64,000 bases of DNA from Ostrinia nubilalis (GCF_963855985.1 NC_087110.1:11213001-11277000), one strand, 5' to 3'; positions 51,422 to 61,668 are shown, numbered from the stretch's first letter. A program made the numbers and translations. The notes: a model not told the origin generated them from the letters alone.

Positions 51422-51582
51422 CAGTGGTTCTTAACCGTTAAGTCATGAGGTACCATTTTACCAAACTGTCTTGTCAGGGACCACCTCATAATCGGCCAAA
51501 ACCAGTTAGACTGCAAAAATCAGTTAAAAGTGGTTTTGACCAAGGTGTGCAAGTGCACATTACCACTTATTAAGAACCACTG
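51422..51582. mobile_element. hAT MITE (CAGTGGTTCTTAA ends)
   Basis: TIRs CAGTGGTTCTTAA and TTAAGAACCACTG are flanked by a perfect 8-bp duplication GACTAAGG (51414-51421, 51583-51590). 161 bp. Both tips and TSD match hAT. Confidence 0.93.
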
Positions 51583-51658
51583 GACTAAGGTATAGAGTTT
51601 GTGAAGAGGGCGTGTAGAATTAGAAGTAAGTTTGGCTCTACATGAGATCTGGGGGCAT

Positions 51659-51820
51659 AGTGAGTTTACGTCAAACGCATTCGATGTCGACTGCGTAAAA
51701 AAGTGACATTAAATGTATGACGGATTGTACAGCGCCCCTAGCTGAAACTTTTAAGAACTAAAATCTTCATGTATTTTTGATTGCGCTCGCTAGTGACGAC
51801 GTTTGATGTAAACTCACACT
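51659..51820. mobile_element. MITE family C
   Basis: AGTGAGTTTACGTCAAACGC to GTTTGATGTAAACTCACACT. Core ATTAAATGTATGACGGATTG TACAGCGCCCCTAGC is nearly identical to 58378-58510. Confidence 0.85.
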
Positions 51821-52244
51821 AAACCCTCTGATAATTTTTTCACCATTACTTTCATTTGACATTTATTTTGGAATCACTGAAACTAGTAGATGAAAAATGA
51901 CATTGAGATCGTTTGAGATCCAGAGAAAGATATAGGACAGTTTTTATCCTGGTTTATCAAATCGATAAGAGCACGATAAAATATTATTATTACCAAAATT
52001 CACGCGGACACTGCTGTAGGCGTAAACTTGTATAATTATATCAGAATTACATAAAATAAACGCAAACCGAAATTGGTGTTTATTTAATATCAGCACAAAT
52101 TATAATAATGTACGTAATATGATAACATTAAGCATTATAATAATTTATCTACGTAAATTGTATTACAGATAATAAAATAACCCTTTCATTCTGAATTTAA
52201 CTACAAATTGTTCACAAAATTGACGTAGATAGGTATACCTTTAA

Positions 52245-52383
52245 GGGTGGATTCGACCAGACAAGAGTAAATATTAATCTCAGAATAAATCGTCAGTTTT
52301 GACATATTTCCCATACTGAAACTGTCAATGTTCCAGTTATACCAGGAGTTATTCTCGGATAAAAGTTTGGTCGAATCGGGCCT
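52245..52383 (-). mobile_element. Harbinger-like MITE, family D
   Basis: GGGTGGATTCGACCAGACAA to GTTTGGTCGAATCGGGCC, with TAA duplicated (52242-52244, 52384-52386). The minus-strand 72-codon ORF over it is incidental. Confidence 0.88.
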
Positions 52384-52765
52384 AAGTTCAACAGAAATAG
52401 AATCAAGAAAATCCCTCATATAAATTGATTCAATAAGTTGTAAAAAAATCTTTTCAATTCCTAAACGAATTATTCACAACACTAGTATCCAACTCAATAG
52501 AGCATCAAAAATATCTGCCCTGATCACAGAGTTAGCATTTTAATAAAACTTCAGGTAAAAAAACCTTTTGAGCTGCTAAACGGCTGTTAAATGCTATGCC
52601 TTTGCTCAAAAATAATTAAAAAATATAAAATTTGTTGTTTGGGCGCCAATAGGTGTATTTTATTTATGTTTTACTCTTTATTTTTAATTAGCTGTAGTCC
52701 GTTATTTCATAATTTTAATTAATTACACAAAGACTTTACAGCTCGCGTGTATATTTTATTTATTA

Positions 52766-53090
52766 GGCCATTTTCCCATTGGAATCCAGTTTTGCGGGAT
52801 TCAGTAAGGCAGGACCCGCAGAACTGCCCCCCTAGACAAAACGCACTTTTTGATCGAATCGAAAATCGAATCCGTCAAATCTCCATACAAAAAAGGGGCT
52901 TTTCGACCACTTTTCGACTGGTTTGCGATTATAATTTGCACTTTGTCTAGACCCACTGGACTGTTGTGTGAACACATAAGTGTGTTTGAAATTCGAATTA
53001 CAAATTCAAACGGATCGGTTTTTTGCGGGACACTGCAAACGGGATGTTCATGTCCTCCTGCAAACAGGATGTCCCCATGGGAACAAGCGC
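52766..53090. mobile_element. MITE family B
   Basis: GGCCATTTTCCCATTGGAAT CC to CCCATGGGAACAAGCGC, with TTA duplicated (52763-52765, 53091-53093). It has several CCCGCA or TGCGGGA motifs. The three short ORFs over it are by-products. Confidence 0.8.
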
Positions 53091-53362
53091 TTACAGAAAG
53101 ATTTTATCGCACACCTGTATTTTTATTTATTCTTACTACCTAAAAAAATATTTGTCCACCACTCGTTGGGTGCCAATATTTTTGTGTTTTTAGTAGGTAG
53201 ATAAATATCATAATATTATTGTGGTTCTTGTTACAACTAAAAGTAAAATGTTATTTATTTATTTCCACGGCTAGATAAAGAAAAGTCCTTTTCTGAATGA
53301 TTCAATTCAAATTATTTTATTTGCGGAACAAACATCATGATAATACATGTATTCAGTATCTG

Positions 53363-53513
53363 ACGCCCGTATTCACAAACAGTAATGTTTGAGGTCTCAC
53401 AGTGCGCGTGGACGCACAGGGCACACGAACCTATCACAGAGCTCTATTTAACGCTGTGCGTTCGATTTGCTGCTTCACTTAAGCAAGCATCGTTTTGTTT
53501 GTGAATACGGCCG
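53363..53513 (-). mobile_element. MITE family A
   Basis: CGCCCGTATTCACAAACAGT to GCATCGTTTTGTTTGTGAAT ACGGCCG. Reverse orientation relative to 6968. Confidence 0.85.
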
Positions 53514-53927
53514 TGACCGTGAGTCATACGACAATACTGAGTGAGTGAGTGATTTGACCTTAAAACTTAACAATTTGACATTATTAGAATAAAATATCTC
53601 TTCCTTTTTAAGTCAGTCTTCATTGATAATAATATAAGTAAATGTAAATCTTTTGAGATGGAATTATTGAATATCTCATTACTAAGAAACGAAGATTATT
53701 ACGAACTTATAAATCGTAAAAAGAATTGTAAGTTTCTTTAAGTTAAACAAAAGCCTAAATCTAAAGTCTGTAAACGATTGTCATCATTTTGAAACCGGAT
53801 TTCTGCGATTAAAATATTTCATTTTGTATCTATACCGTTTTCCATTTATTTAAATTTATTCGTCCTTTATTATGCAAAAGCGCTCGTTTGTCACCTGCCT
53901 GCTCATAACTGGGTGGTATAACTATTG
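53514..53927. other. Region upstream of the first coding exon candidate
   Basis: AT-rich, nothing recognised. An in-frame stop TAA at 53919-53921 closes the frame that opens at 53928. Confidence 0.4.
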
Positions 53928-54055
53928 ATGCCTTTGCCTACTGTGTCGTTCAATCGAAAAAAGTGCTGTGTTATTGTTTGTGAAAATATTTTTTGTTTAA
54001 AATGTGAAAGTGGCCAGTATAAAAAAGGAAATCGAAAATTCGAGATATTTATGAA
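53928..54055 (+). CDS. Candidate first coding exon of an unrecognised gene
   Basis: The frame opens at ATG 53928 after an in-frame stop and stays open to a donor GTAAGTTTAA at 54056. It encodes 42 codons plus two bases, including KKCCVIVCENIFCLKCESGQ. A second in-frame ATG at 54051 leaves only ATG AA before the donor. Either start splices in frame to the exon at 63931, where AA plus G completes a lysine codon. If translation starts at 54051, the preceding sequence is 5' UTR, which suits its composition (GTGCTGTGTTATTGTTTGTG). The cysteine-rich stretch could be a small zinc-binding motif but matches no family I know. Neither ATG has a purine at -3, so the start is undecided. Confidence 0.4.
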
Positions 54056-54126
54056 GTAAGTTTAAACAAATGACGGCACATCTAAACTAACCACAGTGGC
54101 ATCTCTCTTAATGTAGGTATATACCT

Positions 54127-54286
54127 AGTTCTTGCAACTCACGAAGGCGAGTGAGCTTTACATGTGTGGTGGGACGCTATTGTTCATTTTTCAAATGTTT
54201 TGACAAACATACACTATCGTCATGTGCATGTACGTACATGTACACACACTAGTAAAGCTCACTCGCCTTCGTGAGTTGCAAGAACT
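54127..54286. mobile_element. MITE family K with perfect 36-bp TIRs
   Basis: AGTTCTTGCAACTCACGAAG GCGAGTGAGCTTTAC at the left and its complement at the right. Tips lie in TA, so a TA duplication as in Tc1/mariner derivatives is likely. CATGTGCATGTACGTACATG inside is another palindrome. Confidence 0.9.
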
Positions 54287-54296
54287 ATAATGTAAG

Positions 54297-54395
54297 TAAA
54301 GTTACGTCAGAAGTCTGTCAAACTCCGTACAAAAACATCACTTTTCGTTATATTATACGGTTAAAATTAAGGTGGTGCGCAATTTAGCCTTAATA
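54297..54395. mobile_element. MITE family F
   Basis: AGTAAAGTTACGTCAGAAGT CTGTCAAACTCCGTACAAAA ACATCAC to TTAAGGTGGTGCGCAATTTA GCC. The uninterrupted relative of 24999-25375. Confidence 0.7.
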
Positions 54396-54682
54396 TTTAT
54401 TTATTTTATTATGGGAATAATTTTTTTAAAAGGTTTCGTCCAGCCGTTTCCACACCCATTCCATTCATTCGCTATGACCCCCGCCGCGGGTATTAATAAA
54501 ACTTTCGCATGCTCTAGCTCAGTAGCTCTCAACTTTTCTTAATATTGTGTTCGTAACTTCATAGTTTGTTGTACAACAATGTAATCTAGGATACAGTTTT
54601 ATCGTTTGGACTGTAATAAATCTGTTGTATGACTTTAAAGTGGGTATGTTTGATATCATACTATCATACATCGAGGCTTATC

Positions 54683-55045
54683 TAAGCCATGAAAGCTCTT
54701 TCCCATGGAGACCCTTACCCATGATTGTGTCATGTCATTGTAATCATCATCATTTCAGCCATAGGACGTCCACTGCTGAACATGGCCTTTTGGTGGCGGC
54801 CTGCATCCAGTGTCATGTAATAAATAATTTGAATTCGACATCCCGTTTTTTGCAGGAACTGTGTTTTGCAGTCCCGTTTAGGATACATGGTTTAATACTA
54901 ACATTCACACGAACATCTCGCTTGCAGTGTCCCGCAAAAAACCGATGCGTTCGAATTTGAAATTTGAAATACGCACTTGTGAGTTCACATGACAGTCCAG
55001 TTTTGCGGGATACAGTAATGTAGAATCCCGCAAAAATGCAGTGAA
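54683..55045 (-). mobile_element. MITE family B copy with an RTE scrap
   Basis: CTCTTTCCCATGG, GACATCCCGTTTTTTGCAGG AACTG, TGCAGTGTCCCGCAAAAAAC CG and CAGTCCAGTTTTGCGGGATA follow family B order. An RTE 3' tip (54745-54815, ATCATCATCATTTCAGCCAT AGGACGTCCACTGCTGAACA) is embedded. Confidence 0.65.
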
Positions 55046-55059
55046 AAACCTCAAGTCTA

Positions 55060-55150
55060 ACGATGTTAACAGCATCGTTGTTTCGGTAGTTAAAGGCAAA
55101 ACAGACAGTTCTGCGGGTGAAGCTCTCTTCCATCTTTGGTCGAACTCTGA
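55060..55150 (+). mobile_element. SINE S1 tail fragment
   Basis: AACGATGTTAACAGCATCGT TGTTTCGGTAGTTAAAGG and GCGGGTGAAGCTCTCTTCCA TC match the second half of S1, diverged. Confidence 0.55.
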
Positions 55151-55697
55151 TCATCACATTGTTACATGCATATTATAATTTATCTACTTATCTAAAACCG
55201 TATAGCGCCATCTATTATCAAAATTGTGTTGTATGTAAGTAAAACAAAAAAAGCACTAAAATAAGTTTCTTTTAAAGCGTTTTCGTCGTTCTTTCACCCT
55301 TAATTTGATAAACGAACGCATTCTTTGCAGTAAATAGCTCTAAATAACATTAATGCCTTTCAATAAAACCTTGTAAATACAAAGTTCTCCGTCGCGTGCT
55401 CGCAGTCGTTATCAGACGATGAGTTCATTATCAATGGGCATTACAAATAGCGCTATTTGCACTTAGCCCCCTTTACGGGTGAATAAGTAACTAAACGGCC
55501 TTTTGTGTATTGATGGGAGAAAGCGATGTTTAAGTTGGACCTGCCCGTTATTGATTAGTGTCCCGATGACTATAGGTATTCGGTGTCAGTAGCGTGTTCG
55601 CTTCGTGGTTAGATCTTTTATAGATAGTCAAAGCTAATTATACTATAATTTAGGGAAAACATTTTCATTTCACATGAAATTAGGTTCCTATTGATTT
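55151..55697. other. No feature seen
   Basis: Unassigned intronic sequence. Confidence 0.4.
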
Positions 55698-55705
55698 GTC
55701 TAGAG

Positions 55706-56178
55706 CAGGGGTGGCCAACTTGATTAAACATAAGATCTACTGTTTACTAACGAAACCCTGGGCGATCTATCACTTACAAACTTCTTGAAATCTTAAATTA
55801 AACAGCATAGTCGGCCGTTTGGTGTAGTGGTTCGAAACGGACTACTATTCCGGAGGTTGCGGGTTCCCGCACAGTACAAACATTTGTGTGCATGAACATA
55901 ATTATTTGTTTGTATTGGACTGGGTGTTTTCTATGCATAAAATGTATGTATTTACAAAAAAATAAGTATTTAAGTACCTATGTTTATATCCGTTGTCTAG
56001 TACCCATAGTACAAGCTTTGCTTAGTTTGGAAACTAGAAGCGCAGTGTAAAATGTCCAAGGATATTTATTTATTTATTAGTCCAAGGATATTTAGTTTAG
56101 TACACAATCATGTAGTATTTTTTGCCTTACCACGATCGACTGAACTAATATTTGCGATCGAACGGTTGGCCACCCCTG
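55706..56178. mobile_element. hAT element containing a SINE
   Basis: TIRs CAGGGGTGGCCAAC and GTTGGCCACCCCTG are flanked by a perfect 8-bp duplication GTCTAGAG (55698-55705, 56179-56186). Without the SINE the element is about 190 bp. GATCTA and GATCGA motifs near each end are its subterminal sequence. Confidence 0.92.
55812..56098 (+). mobile_element. tRNA-derived SINE (family S2)
   Basis: GTCGGCCGTTTGGTGTAGTG GTTCGAAACGGACTACTATT CCGG, then a B box damaged to GCGGGTTCCCGCAC, then the S2 body and (ATTT)n. GTCCAAGGATATTTA occurs on both sides of the tail. Same family as 10965-11215. Confidence 0.85.
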
Positions 56179-56439
56179 GTCTAGAGCATTGTGTATAGCA
56201 GACTCGTGGTTTGATTTTCTAGATAGAGCAAGCTAATTGACTAATTTCACAAACTTTTATTTTGATTTTTTATCAATTGATTTGTGTGCCGTTTAAACCC
56301 ACCTACGTTGTAAGCTTTCAACGTATTCGTGGTTAGATCTTTTATAGATAACAGGCTTTATTTTAACTTCACAGGCCCATTTAGTTATTACGACTTTTTG
56401 TCAATTTATTTGTGTCCCGCGTATTACTGGGCTATGAGG

Positions 56440-56590
56440 CTGAAAATAGTGTCTGAGAGGCTGACAATAGTGAGTGAGTTTCTTGCGCTGCTTCTTCTCA
56501 GCACTGGCCCATTTATTGTCCCGAAGCAGTGGTAGGGTTAATACTGGGACGTGTAAAAGTGCTTTTTAAAGCCTATTTACAGAAATAAAT
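56440..56590 (+). repeat. LINE 3' tail (family L3), longest copy
   Basis: GTGAGTTTCTTGCGCTGCTT CTTCTCAGCACTGGCCCATT TATTGTCCCGAAGCAGTGGT AGGG to CAGAAATAAATGAGTTTTA. AATAAA near the end sets the orientation. Reverse copies at 20641 and 36225. Confidence 0.7.
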
Positions 56591-56851
56591 GAGTTTTAAG
56601 AGTTTTTAAGTTTTATGATTATTTAGCGCGTGTTCGTGATTACATATTTTATAGATAGGGCGAGCTAATTATAATACTTCAACATTTATTATGATTTCAG
56701 TTTTACTGATGTTTCATTTTACCTGAAATTAGTATTCATTTATGTGTGTCAAATTTTATGTATAGTAGACTATGTTATTGATATTTAGCCTGTATCCATG
56801 GATTTCATTTTCTGTGGCTACTAATTCATAAACATTTGATTGAAATGTTGT

Positions 56852-56900
56852 TTTTAACCGTCTTCAAAAATGAGGAGGTCCTTAATTCGGTTTCATTCAA
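56852..56900. repeat. AACCGAC-type repeat fragment
   Basis: AACCGTCTTCAAAAATGAGG AGGTCCTTAATTCGG, diverged end of the 19544 family. Confidence 0.5.
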
Positions 56901-58374
56901 CATGACATTAAGTTGTCAATGTCAAACTATGTAGAATCAATAAAACTTACCCCATAAATGGGTCATTCTTCACAGCGTTTATTCGAGACTCATGTTCAAG
57001 AATAATCCTTTTTTACCCATTCATCTAAAATCGGTCTTGTCCCTAAAATGTTTTTTCGGTTCCATTCTCGTATCGTTTTCGGGGCTCTAATAATAAACTT
57101 TGATGTGCCGCACGTTGCTGGAAATAGCCCTCCATGGTGATTTTCCTACGCTACTGAATAATTTACAATACATTTGACAGTTTTTTTTAACAAAATGGCC
57201 GCAAAAAGTTAGGCCGTCCTTTGAGAGTCCCGATAGCGTCGAATGTACTAAACTTCAAATGCTGGTGATACTTATTTTCAGGTATTCTGTATTATTTTAT
57301 TCTAAAAATAGAAATTGTTATATTTTTAGCGGAAGGGTCTTCTTTACGAATCGAATCTGTCTGATAACATTTCTGTTTCATTCGTTTGAAAATGCCTTGT
57401 TTAATTTCTGCTGCGGTAGGAAATCGTATTGGCTGAACAAACCTAAGTAATGTCAAAATTTTAACTGCTAAGCTGTGAGCTTAGAATGCTTTCCAAATCA
57501 TTTTTTTTATTAATAGGCTTATCCAAAATAAGTAAACATACTTCATGTTTTTGGGTCTAACTAAAAATGTCCGAAAAAATTTGCAAATCTTTTTATCTGT
57601 TCAACAATTTCGCCTTTTTTTCTGTTCCTATTACTCTTTTTAAATCGTCACTTACAAAAGCTGGCAAAGATCATAAGCCATGCAGTCTATTCCAAAAAAT
57701 GTTGAGTCAATGTCAAAATAAAAAATAACTAAAATAACAAGAACCACCCCGCCTACGTGGCGCCGCTCTGGTGGCAAACAAAATCATTAATTCCCCTAAG
57801 GGTTAACGTAGAACAATTTCCATACAAACCTCACTTTCATTTGCGAAACTGCCGAACCGCATAACCTTATTTGTTTGGCAGGTAGTTGTGCATTTTATAC
57901 CGCATTATGATAACGAACCTCAAATGAAGGGCAGATCTATGCCACAGTAAAAGATAAATAAGATCAGTAGCTTCACTGACGAACATCTTTTTACTATTGT
58001 ATCATGACATCATTTATAACATAGGTATTCGTAACGGAGTATGTTTTATTGCAAACTTGGAAAAAGTATTGCTATAATAGATGGTCAGGAAATCCAAAAT
58101 GAGATAAGATTCTATGTACTCTCTATTGTGATTAAAAACCCTAAAAAAGTTGATGAATCTCTCTAGTATCTTCTTCTTTTGCCTTGTCTTACCCCGATAG
58201 GCGGTGTCAGCTTTCCCAATCATGCATGCAATTCTATCTCAAACGTCTTGTTTGTGGAGTCCCAATACTGCCATGTCCTTTTGGACATTCGTTCTAGTGG
58301 TTTAAAGTCTTATTTGTGGCGATATATTTCGATGACTACTCATCCATCACATTAATTCAGGGGTTTGAGTGTGC
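56901..58374. other. No gene seen
   Basis: About 1.5 kb of unassigned intronic DNA. Short AT-rich frames (57259-57450, 58014-58223) have no recognisable domain. Confidence 0.4.
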
Positions 58375-58512
58375 TCACTAGTGAGCGCGTCAAAAAATGA
58401 CATTAAATGTATGACGGATTGTACAGCGCCCCTAGCGGGAAACTTTCAAAAACTAAAATTTTCATACATTTTGTAAACGTGAGCGCGTTTGATGTAAACG
58501 CACACTCAGCCC
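58375..58512. mobile_element. MITE family C
   Basis: GAGTGTGCTCACTAGTGAGC GCGTC to GCGTTTGATGTAAACGCACA CTC. Core as in 51659. Confidence 0.85.
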
Positions 58513-58862
58513 ACAGAGTTCATACTCCCAACTAGAAATGAACTATCATGCCAGCCCAAAAACTATCTGACCAGGCATGCTATGTTTAATTTTGTAGAGC
58601 TTGTCAAAATGGTATAAAAACATAGTACCAATCATGGTTAGTAGTTACAGTTTTATATGATTCCGTCAAAGGTGACCTACTAAGTAAACTTCCACTGTGA
58701 CCTGTATACAGATATTTATTATGCAAATCCCACCTTAATACACATCAGCATAATTGTTAATTGTAACGTGTCAGTTCTAATCGAATTAATCGTCGGAAAC
58801 TGGGTCATGTCGAAGGCTGGAAGTAATTTGATTCTATTGGGCAGGATGGCATCTTTATAGTT

Positions 58863-59035
58863 GACTAGCGGCCGCCCGCGACTTCGTACGCGTGGATCCC
58901 GTTTTACCCACTGGAGTAGTTTCGTAAAATCCTTTCTTAGCGGATGCCTACGTCATAACATCTACCTGCATGTTTAATTTTAGCCCGATCCGTCCAGTGG
59001 TTTGGGTTGTGCGTTGATAGATCAATATGTCAGTC
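58863..59035 (+). mobile_element. Helitron-like / Metulj-type repeat, subtype 2
   Basis: GACTAGCGGCCGCCCGCGAC TTCGTACGCGTGGATCCCG, then TTTTAGCCCGATCCGTCCAG TGGTTTGGG and GTCAGTCAGTCAATCACG. Confidence 0.8.
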
Positions 59036-59089
59036 AGTCAATCACGTTTGAGTTTGATATTGATATTTGATATGATATTTAGATAGCTT

Positions 59090-59215
59090 CTTTTTCTGCC
59101 CGTGACTTTGCTTAAATAGAACTAGATCTGTCATAGAATAGTTACTAATTTCTGCCTGCGGGTTTGCTTGTATAGTATAGACTTAGATCTGTCACATATT
59201 GTCTTTTGATTTGAC
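59090..59215 (+). repeat. Duplicated Metulj-like scraps
   Basis: TTTCTGCCCGTGACTTTGCT TAAATAGAACTAGATCTGTC and, about 57 bp later, TTTCTGCCTGCGGGTTTGCT TGTATAGTATAGACTTAGAT CTGTC are tandem related fragments. Confidence 0.6.
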
Positions 59216-59852
59216 AGTACTTGTAATTTCTCTTTTATCTTTCATAATAATGACCTTTTATGCCTCCTTACATCCTATTTGTTAAAGTCTAAGCCCCTTT
59301 AATAAAAAATATTCAATCGTTGAAAGCTTGTTTAAAATAACATTTAGTATGGAAATGTCACTTTAAACTACTGTTCAACGAGTGTGTAACTTTTTACTAG
59401 TAAGGGGGTTAGAATTTGAAGCGATATCAACATCGTCATCATCATCAGGTGAAGTCTCCTCTTCAGGAGTAAAGTTATCTCTGCTTTACCAGAGACAAAA
59501 ATGAAGGTTTGGACTACACTCCTCATGCTGACCAGACTGGTTGGGGAAGTTAAGAGATTTTAGGTCTAGATGTAGGCTCGAGTCCCGCCTTAGCCTTAGG
59601 CAGGTAAATTTTTTCAAGTTGTTTATTTAGGTTATATAAAATCATAAATATCTTAGATAATCTGAAAGATTCAGATTACAACAATTCTTATCAAATTTCT
59701 AAAAATATTTTTTATACCTTATAGGTAGAAAGTTTCTATTAAAAACATGAAAGAGAACCTTTCGCTTCAACTTATTTATAGAACTTTACCCGCCACCCCC
59801 GATGACCTGCCGTCTATTTTCATTTCGCTACAAACAGTATTATTATTTTAGA
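59216..59852. other. No gene seen
   Basis: CATCGTCATCATCATCAGG near 59430 is an isolated trinucleotide run. GGCTCGAGTCCCGCC at 59575 resembles a B box only weakly. Confidence 0.4.
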
Positions 59853-60086
59853 GACTAGCTTTCCGCCCGCGGCTTCGCCCGCGTGGAATTTTCTCTGTCA
59901 CAGAAAAACTTTATCGAGCGCGTCCCTCTTTCAAAAACCGGGATAAAAACTATCCTATGTCCTTTCCTAGGACTCAAACTATCTCTATGCCTTTCATCAA
60001 AATCTGTTCAGTGGTTTAGGCGTAGTAGTAGTGGTGTAGACAGACAGACAGACAGAGTTACTTTCGCATTTATAATATTAGTATAG
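59853..60086 (+). mobile_element. Helitron-like / Metulj-type repeat, full length
   Basis: GACTAGCTTTCCGCCCGCGG CTTCGCCCGCG (whose CCCGCGGCTTCGCCCGCG can fold as a hairpin), CCGGGATAAAAACTATCCTA TGTCCTTTCC, CAGTGGTTTAGGCG, the CAGA run and TTTATAATATTAGTATAGA. The closest relative in the window is 48308-48536. Confidence 0.88.
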
Positions 60087-60352
60087 ACTAGCGGCCGCTC
60101 GCGACTTCGTACGCGTGGATCCCGTTTTACCCCCTTCATCTATCTTACGCGGTTTAGATTTTTTCATACAAATGTTTTTTCCCGCTAACTCCCGTCCCCG
60201 TGGGAATTTAGCAATATCCTGTTGTGACTAAGCTTTAAGTTTACTAAGGTACCTGCATGCCAAATTTCAAGCGTCTAACTTAAGCGGTTTAGATTTTTCA
60301 TACAAAAGGATTTTCCCGCTAATTCCCGTTCCCGTGGGAATTCCTAAGTATA
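60087..60352 (+). mobile_element. Helitron-like / Metulj-type repeat, subtype 2
   Basis: It starts directly where the previous copy ends: CTAGCGGCCGCTCGCGACTT CGTACGCGTGGATCCCG. Inside, TAAGCGGTTTAGATTTTTCA and CCCGCTAAYTCCCGTYCCCG TGGGAATT occur twice, about 140 bp apart. Confidence 0.82.
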
Positions 60353-60360
60353 CTAGTAGT

Positions 60361-60440
60361 GTGTTATTGGGCGTTCTAACTCACATTCGTTCGGTCGCAG
60401 TTTGCGACCTCACTCTGTGCGTTAGATCGCCCAATAACAC
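60361..60440. mobile_element. Miniature palindromic element of 80 bp
   Basis: GTGTTATTGGGCGTTCTAAC at the left pairs with GTTAGATCGCCCAATAACAC at the right with one mismatch. The centre forms a second stem GGTCGCA, loop GTT, TGCGACC. Confidence 0.85.
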
Positions 60441-60894
60441 GATCGTAAGTAAACCATGCACGATGAATATGAACCTTTTTTCGAACTACATCTTTTAACC
60501 ATCGACGTGAGTATTATTGGCACTTGCTGGTCTGAGTCATGAGACTAGTCATTTGGAACTTGGTAATTGGTGAGGTTCGTTGGAAGAATTTATTATTTTA
60601 GATAAATACAAACATAAAACCCAGCTGTAAAATTTAGCTCATGATTACGATTATCACTGTCAATAGGTAAGACTGCGCAACCTCGATGTGCACGCGCGCC
60701 GGAACTTGCAATATGATATCTTAGCATAGTTTTTACCTACCGTACCTGTATTTGAACGAAATAATAAATCAATGAATGAAATTTGATACCTAAAAATTCT
60801 AAAAACTACAAAGATTGAGATATAATGAATCCAGCATCTAAAAGGAGATGAATACCTAAGTACGCAGTCATAATAAAGTCTGCTCGCGAATCCT
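60441..60894. other. No gene seen
   Basis: Unassigned intronic sequence. Confidence 0.4.
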
Positions 60895-61079
60895 ACTAAT
60901 ATTATAATCTCGAAGGTTTCTTTGGATTCATGTATCGAAGATTGTTATTTTTCACGCAAAAACTACTGAACGGATTTTGATAAAACTTTACAGTACATTA
61001 CTGTTTATAACCCAGTAGGCTATAATTTATGTGATAAAATGAATTTCACGTGGGTGAAGCCGCTGGCAAAGCTAGTAGT
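60895..61079 (-). mobile_element. Helitron-like / Metulj-type repeat
   Basis: TCCTACTAATATTATAATCT CGAAGG, CACGCAAAAACTACTGAACG GATTTTGATAAAACTTT, CACGTGGGTGAAGCCGCTGG CAAAGCTAGTAG. The CTAGT end with a preceding GC stem is the Helitron-like 3' terminus. Confidence 0.82.
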
Positions 61080-61214
61080 TTAATACATTATTTGAATCTA
61101 ATACTTGAATGCATTTGAAAATCATTTTTTTTTACAAATTAAATAGGTGACTAGCTGCTGTAACTTAGACACAATAAAATTCTTCAAAATTAAATTTAGG
61201 TTAATAAAGTAAAT

Positions 61215-61292
61215 TGTCATGATCAGGCGGCGCGCGGCTGGCGCGGCGTTCGTTGCGCAAGCAGCGGATATCGTAACGTGACACCTGATCGA
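61215..61292. promoter_or_regulatory. CpG-rich intronic island
   Basis: GGCGGCGCGCGGCTGGCGCG GCGTTCGTTGCGCAAGCAGC sits in AT-rich DNA, bounded by TGATCAGG and CCTGATCGA. It includes the palindrome TTGCGCAA, a C/EBP-type core. No ORF or terminal repeat. A regulatory role is only a guess. Confidence 0.25.
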
Positions 61293-61597
61293 TACTCATA
61301 CCTAATGCACCGATTCCTGACTGTTTAAAGTAATTAATGAAATGAAATAAATTGACGAAATTTTTGATTTTGAATACAAAATAAGAAAGTATGATTTCTC
61401 TTTCAATTAATATCTAATAGTAAATGTAGGTACTAATTTAATTAACAGAGCAAACAAACAAACATCTAGGTGTTATGAATGATCATATTATAAAACACAG
61501 CTAGGTATAGCTTTTTTTCATAAATTTATTTATTATGTTGTAACATTTATTTAAAAGGTAAAATACCTCTAAGCGTATGACTTTTTAAATACAGAAG

Positions 61598-61668
61598 ATC
61601 AATGGTGCAGTGGTGCTGTGAGTTTTCATTTTTACGCTGTGGGTGAAAGGTTCGATTCCTTAACAATT
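61598..61668 (+). mobile_element. tRNA-like SINE head
   Basis: AATGGTGCAGTGGTGCTGTG (A-box region) and AAGGTTCGATTCCTTAAC (B box) are about 32 nt apart. No convincing anticodon arm or 3' acceptor pairing. Confidence 0.5.
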
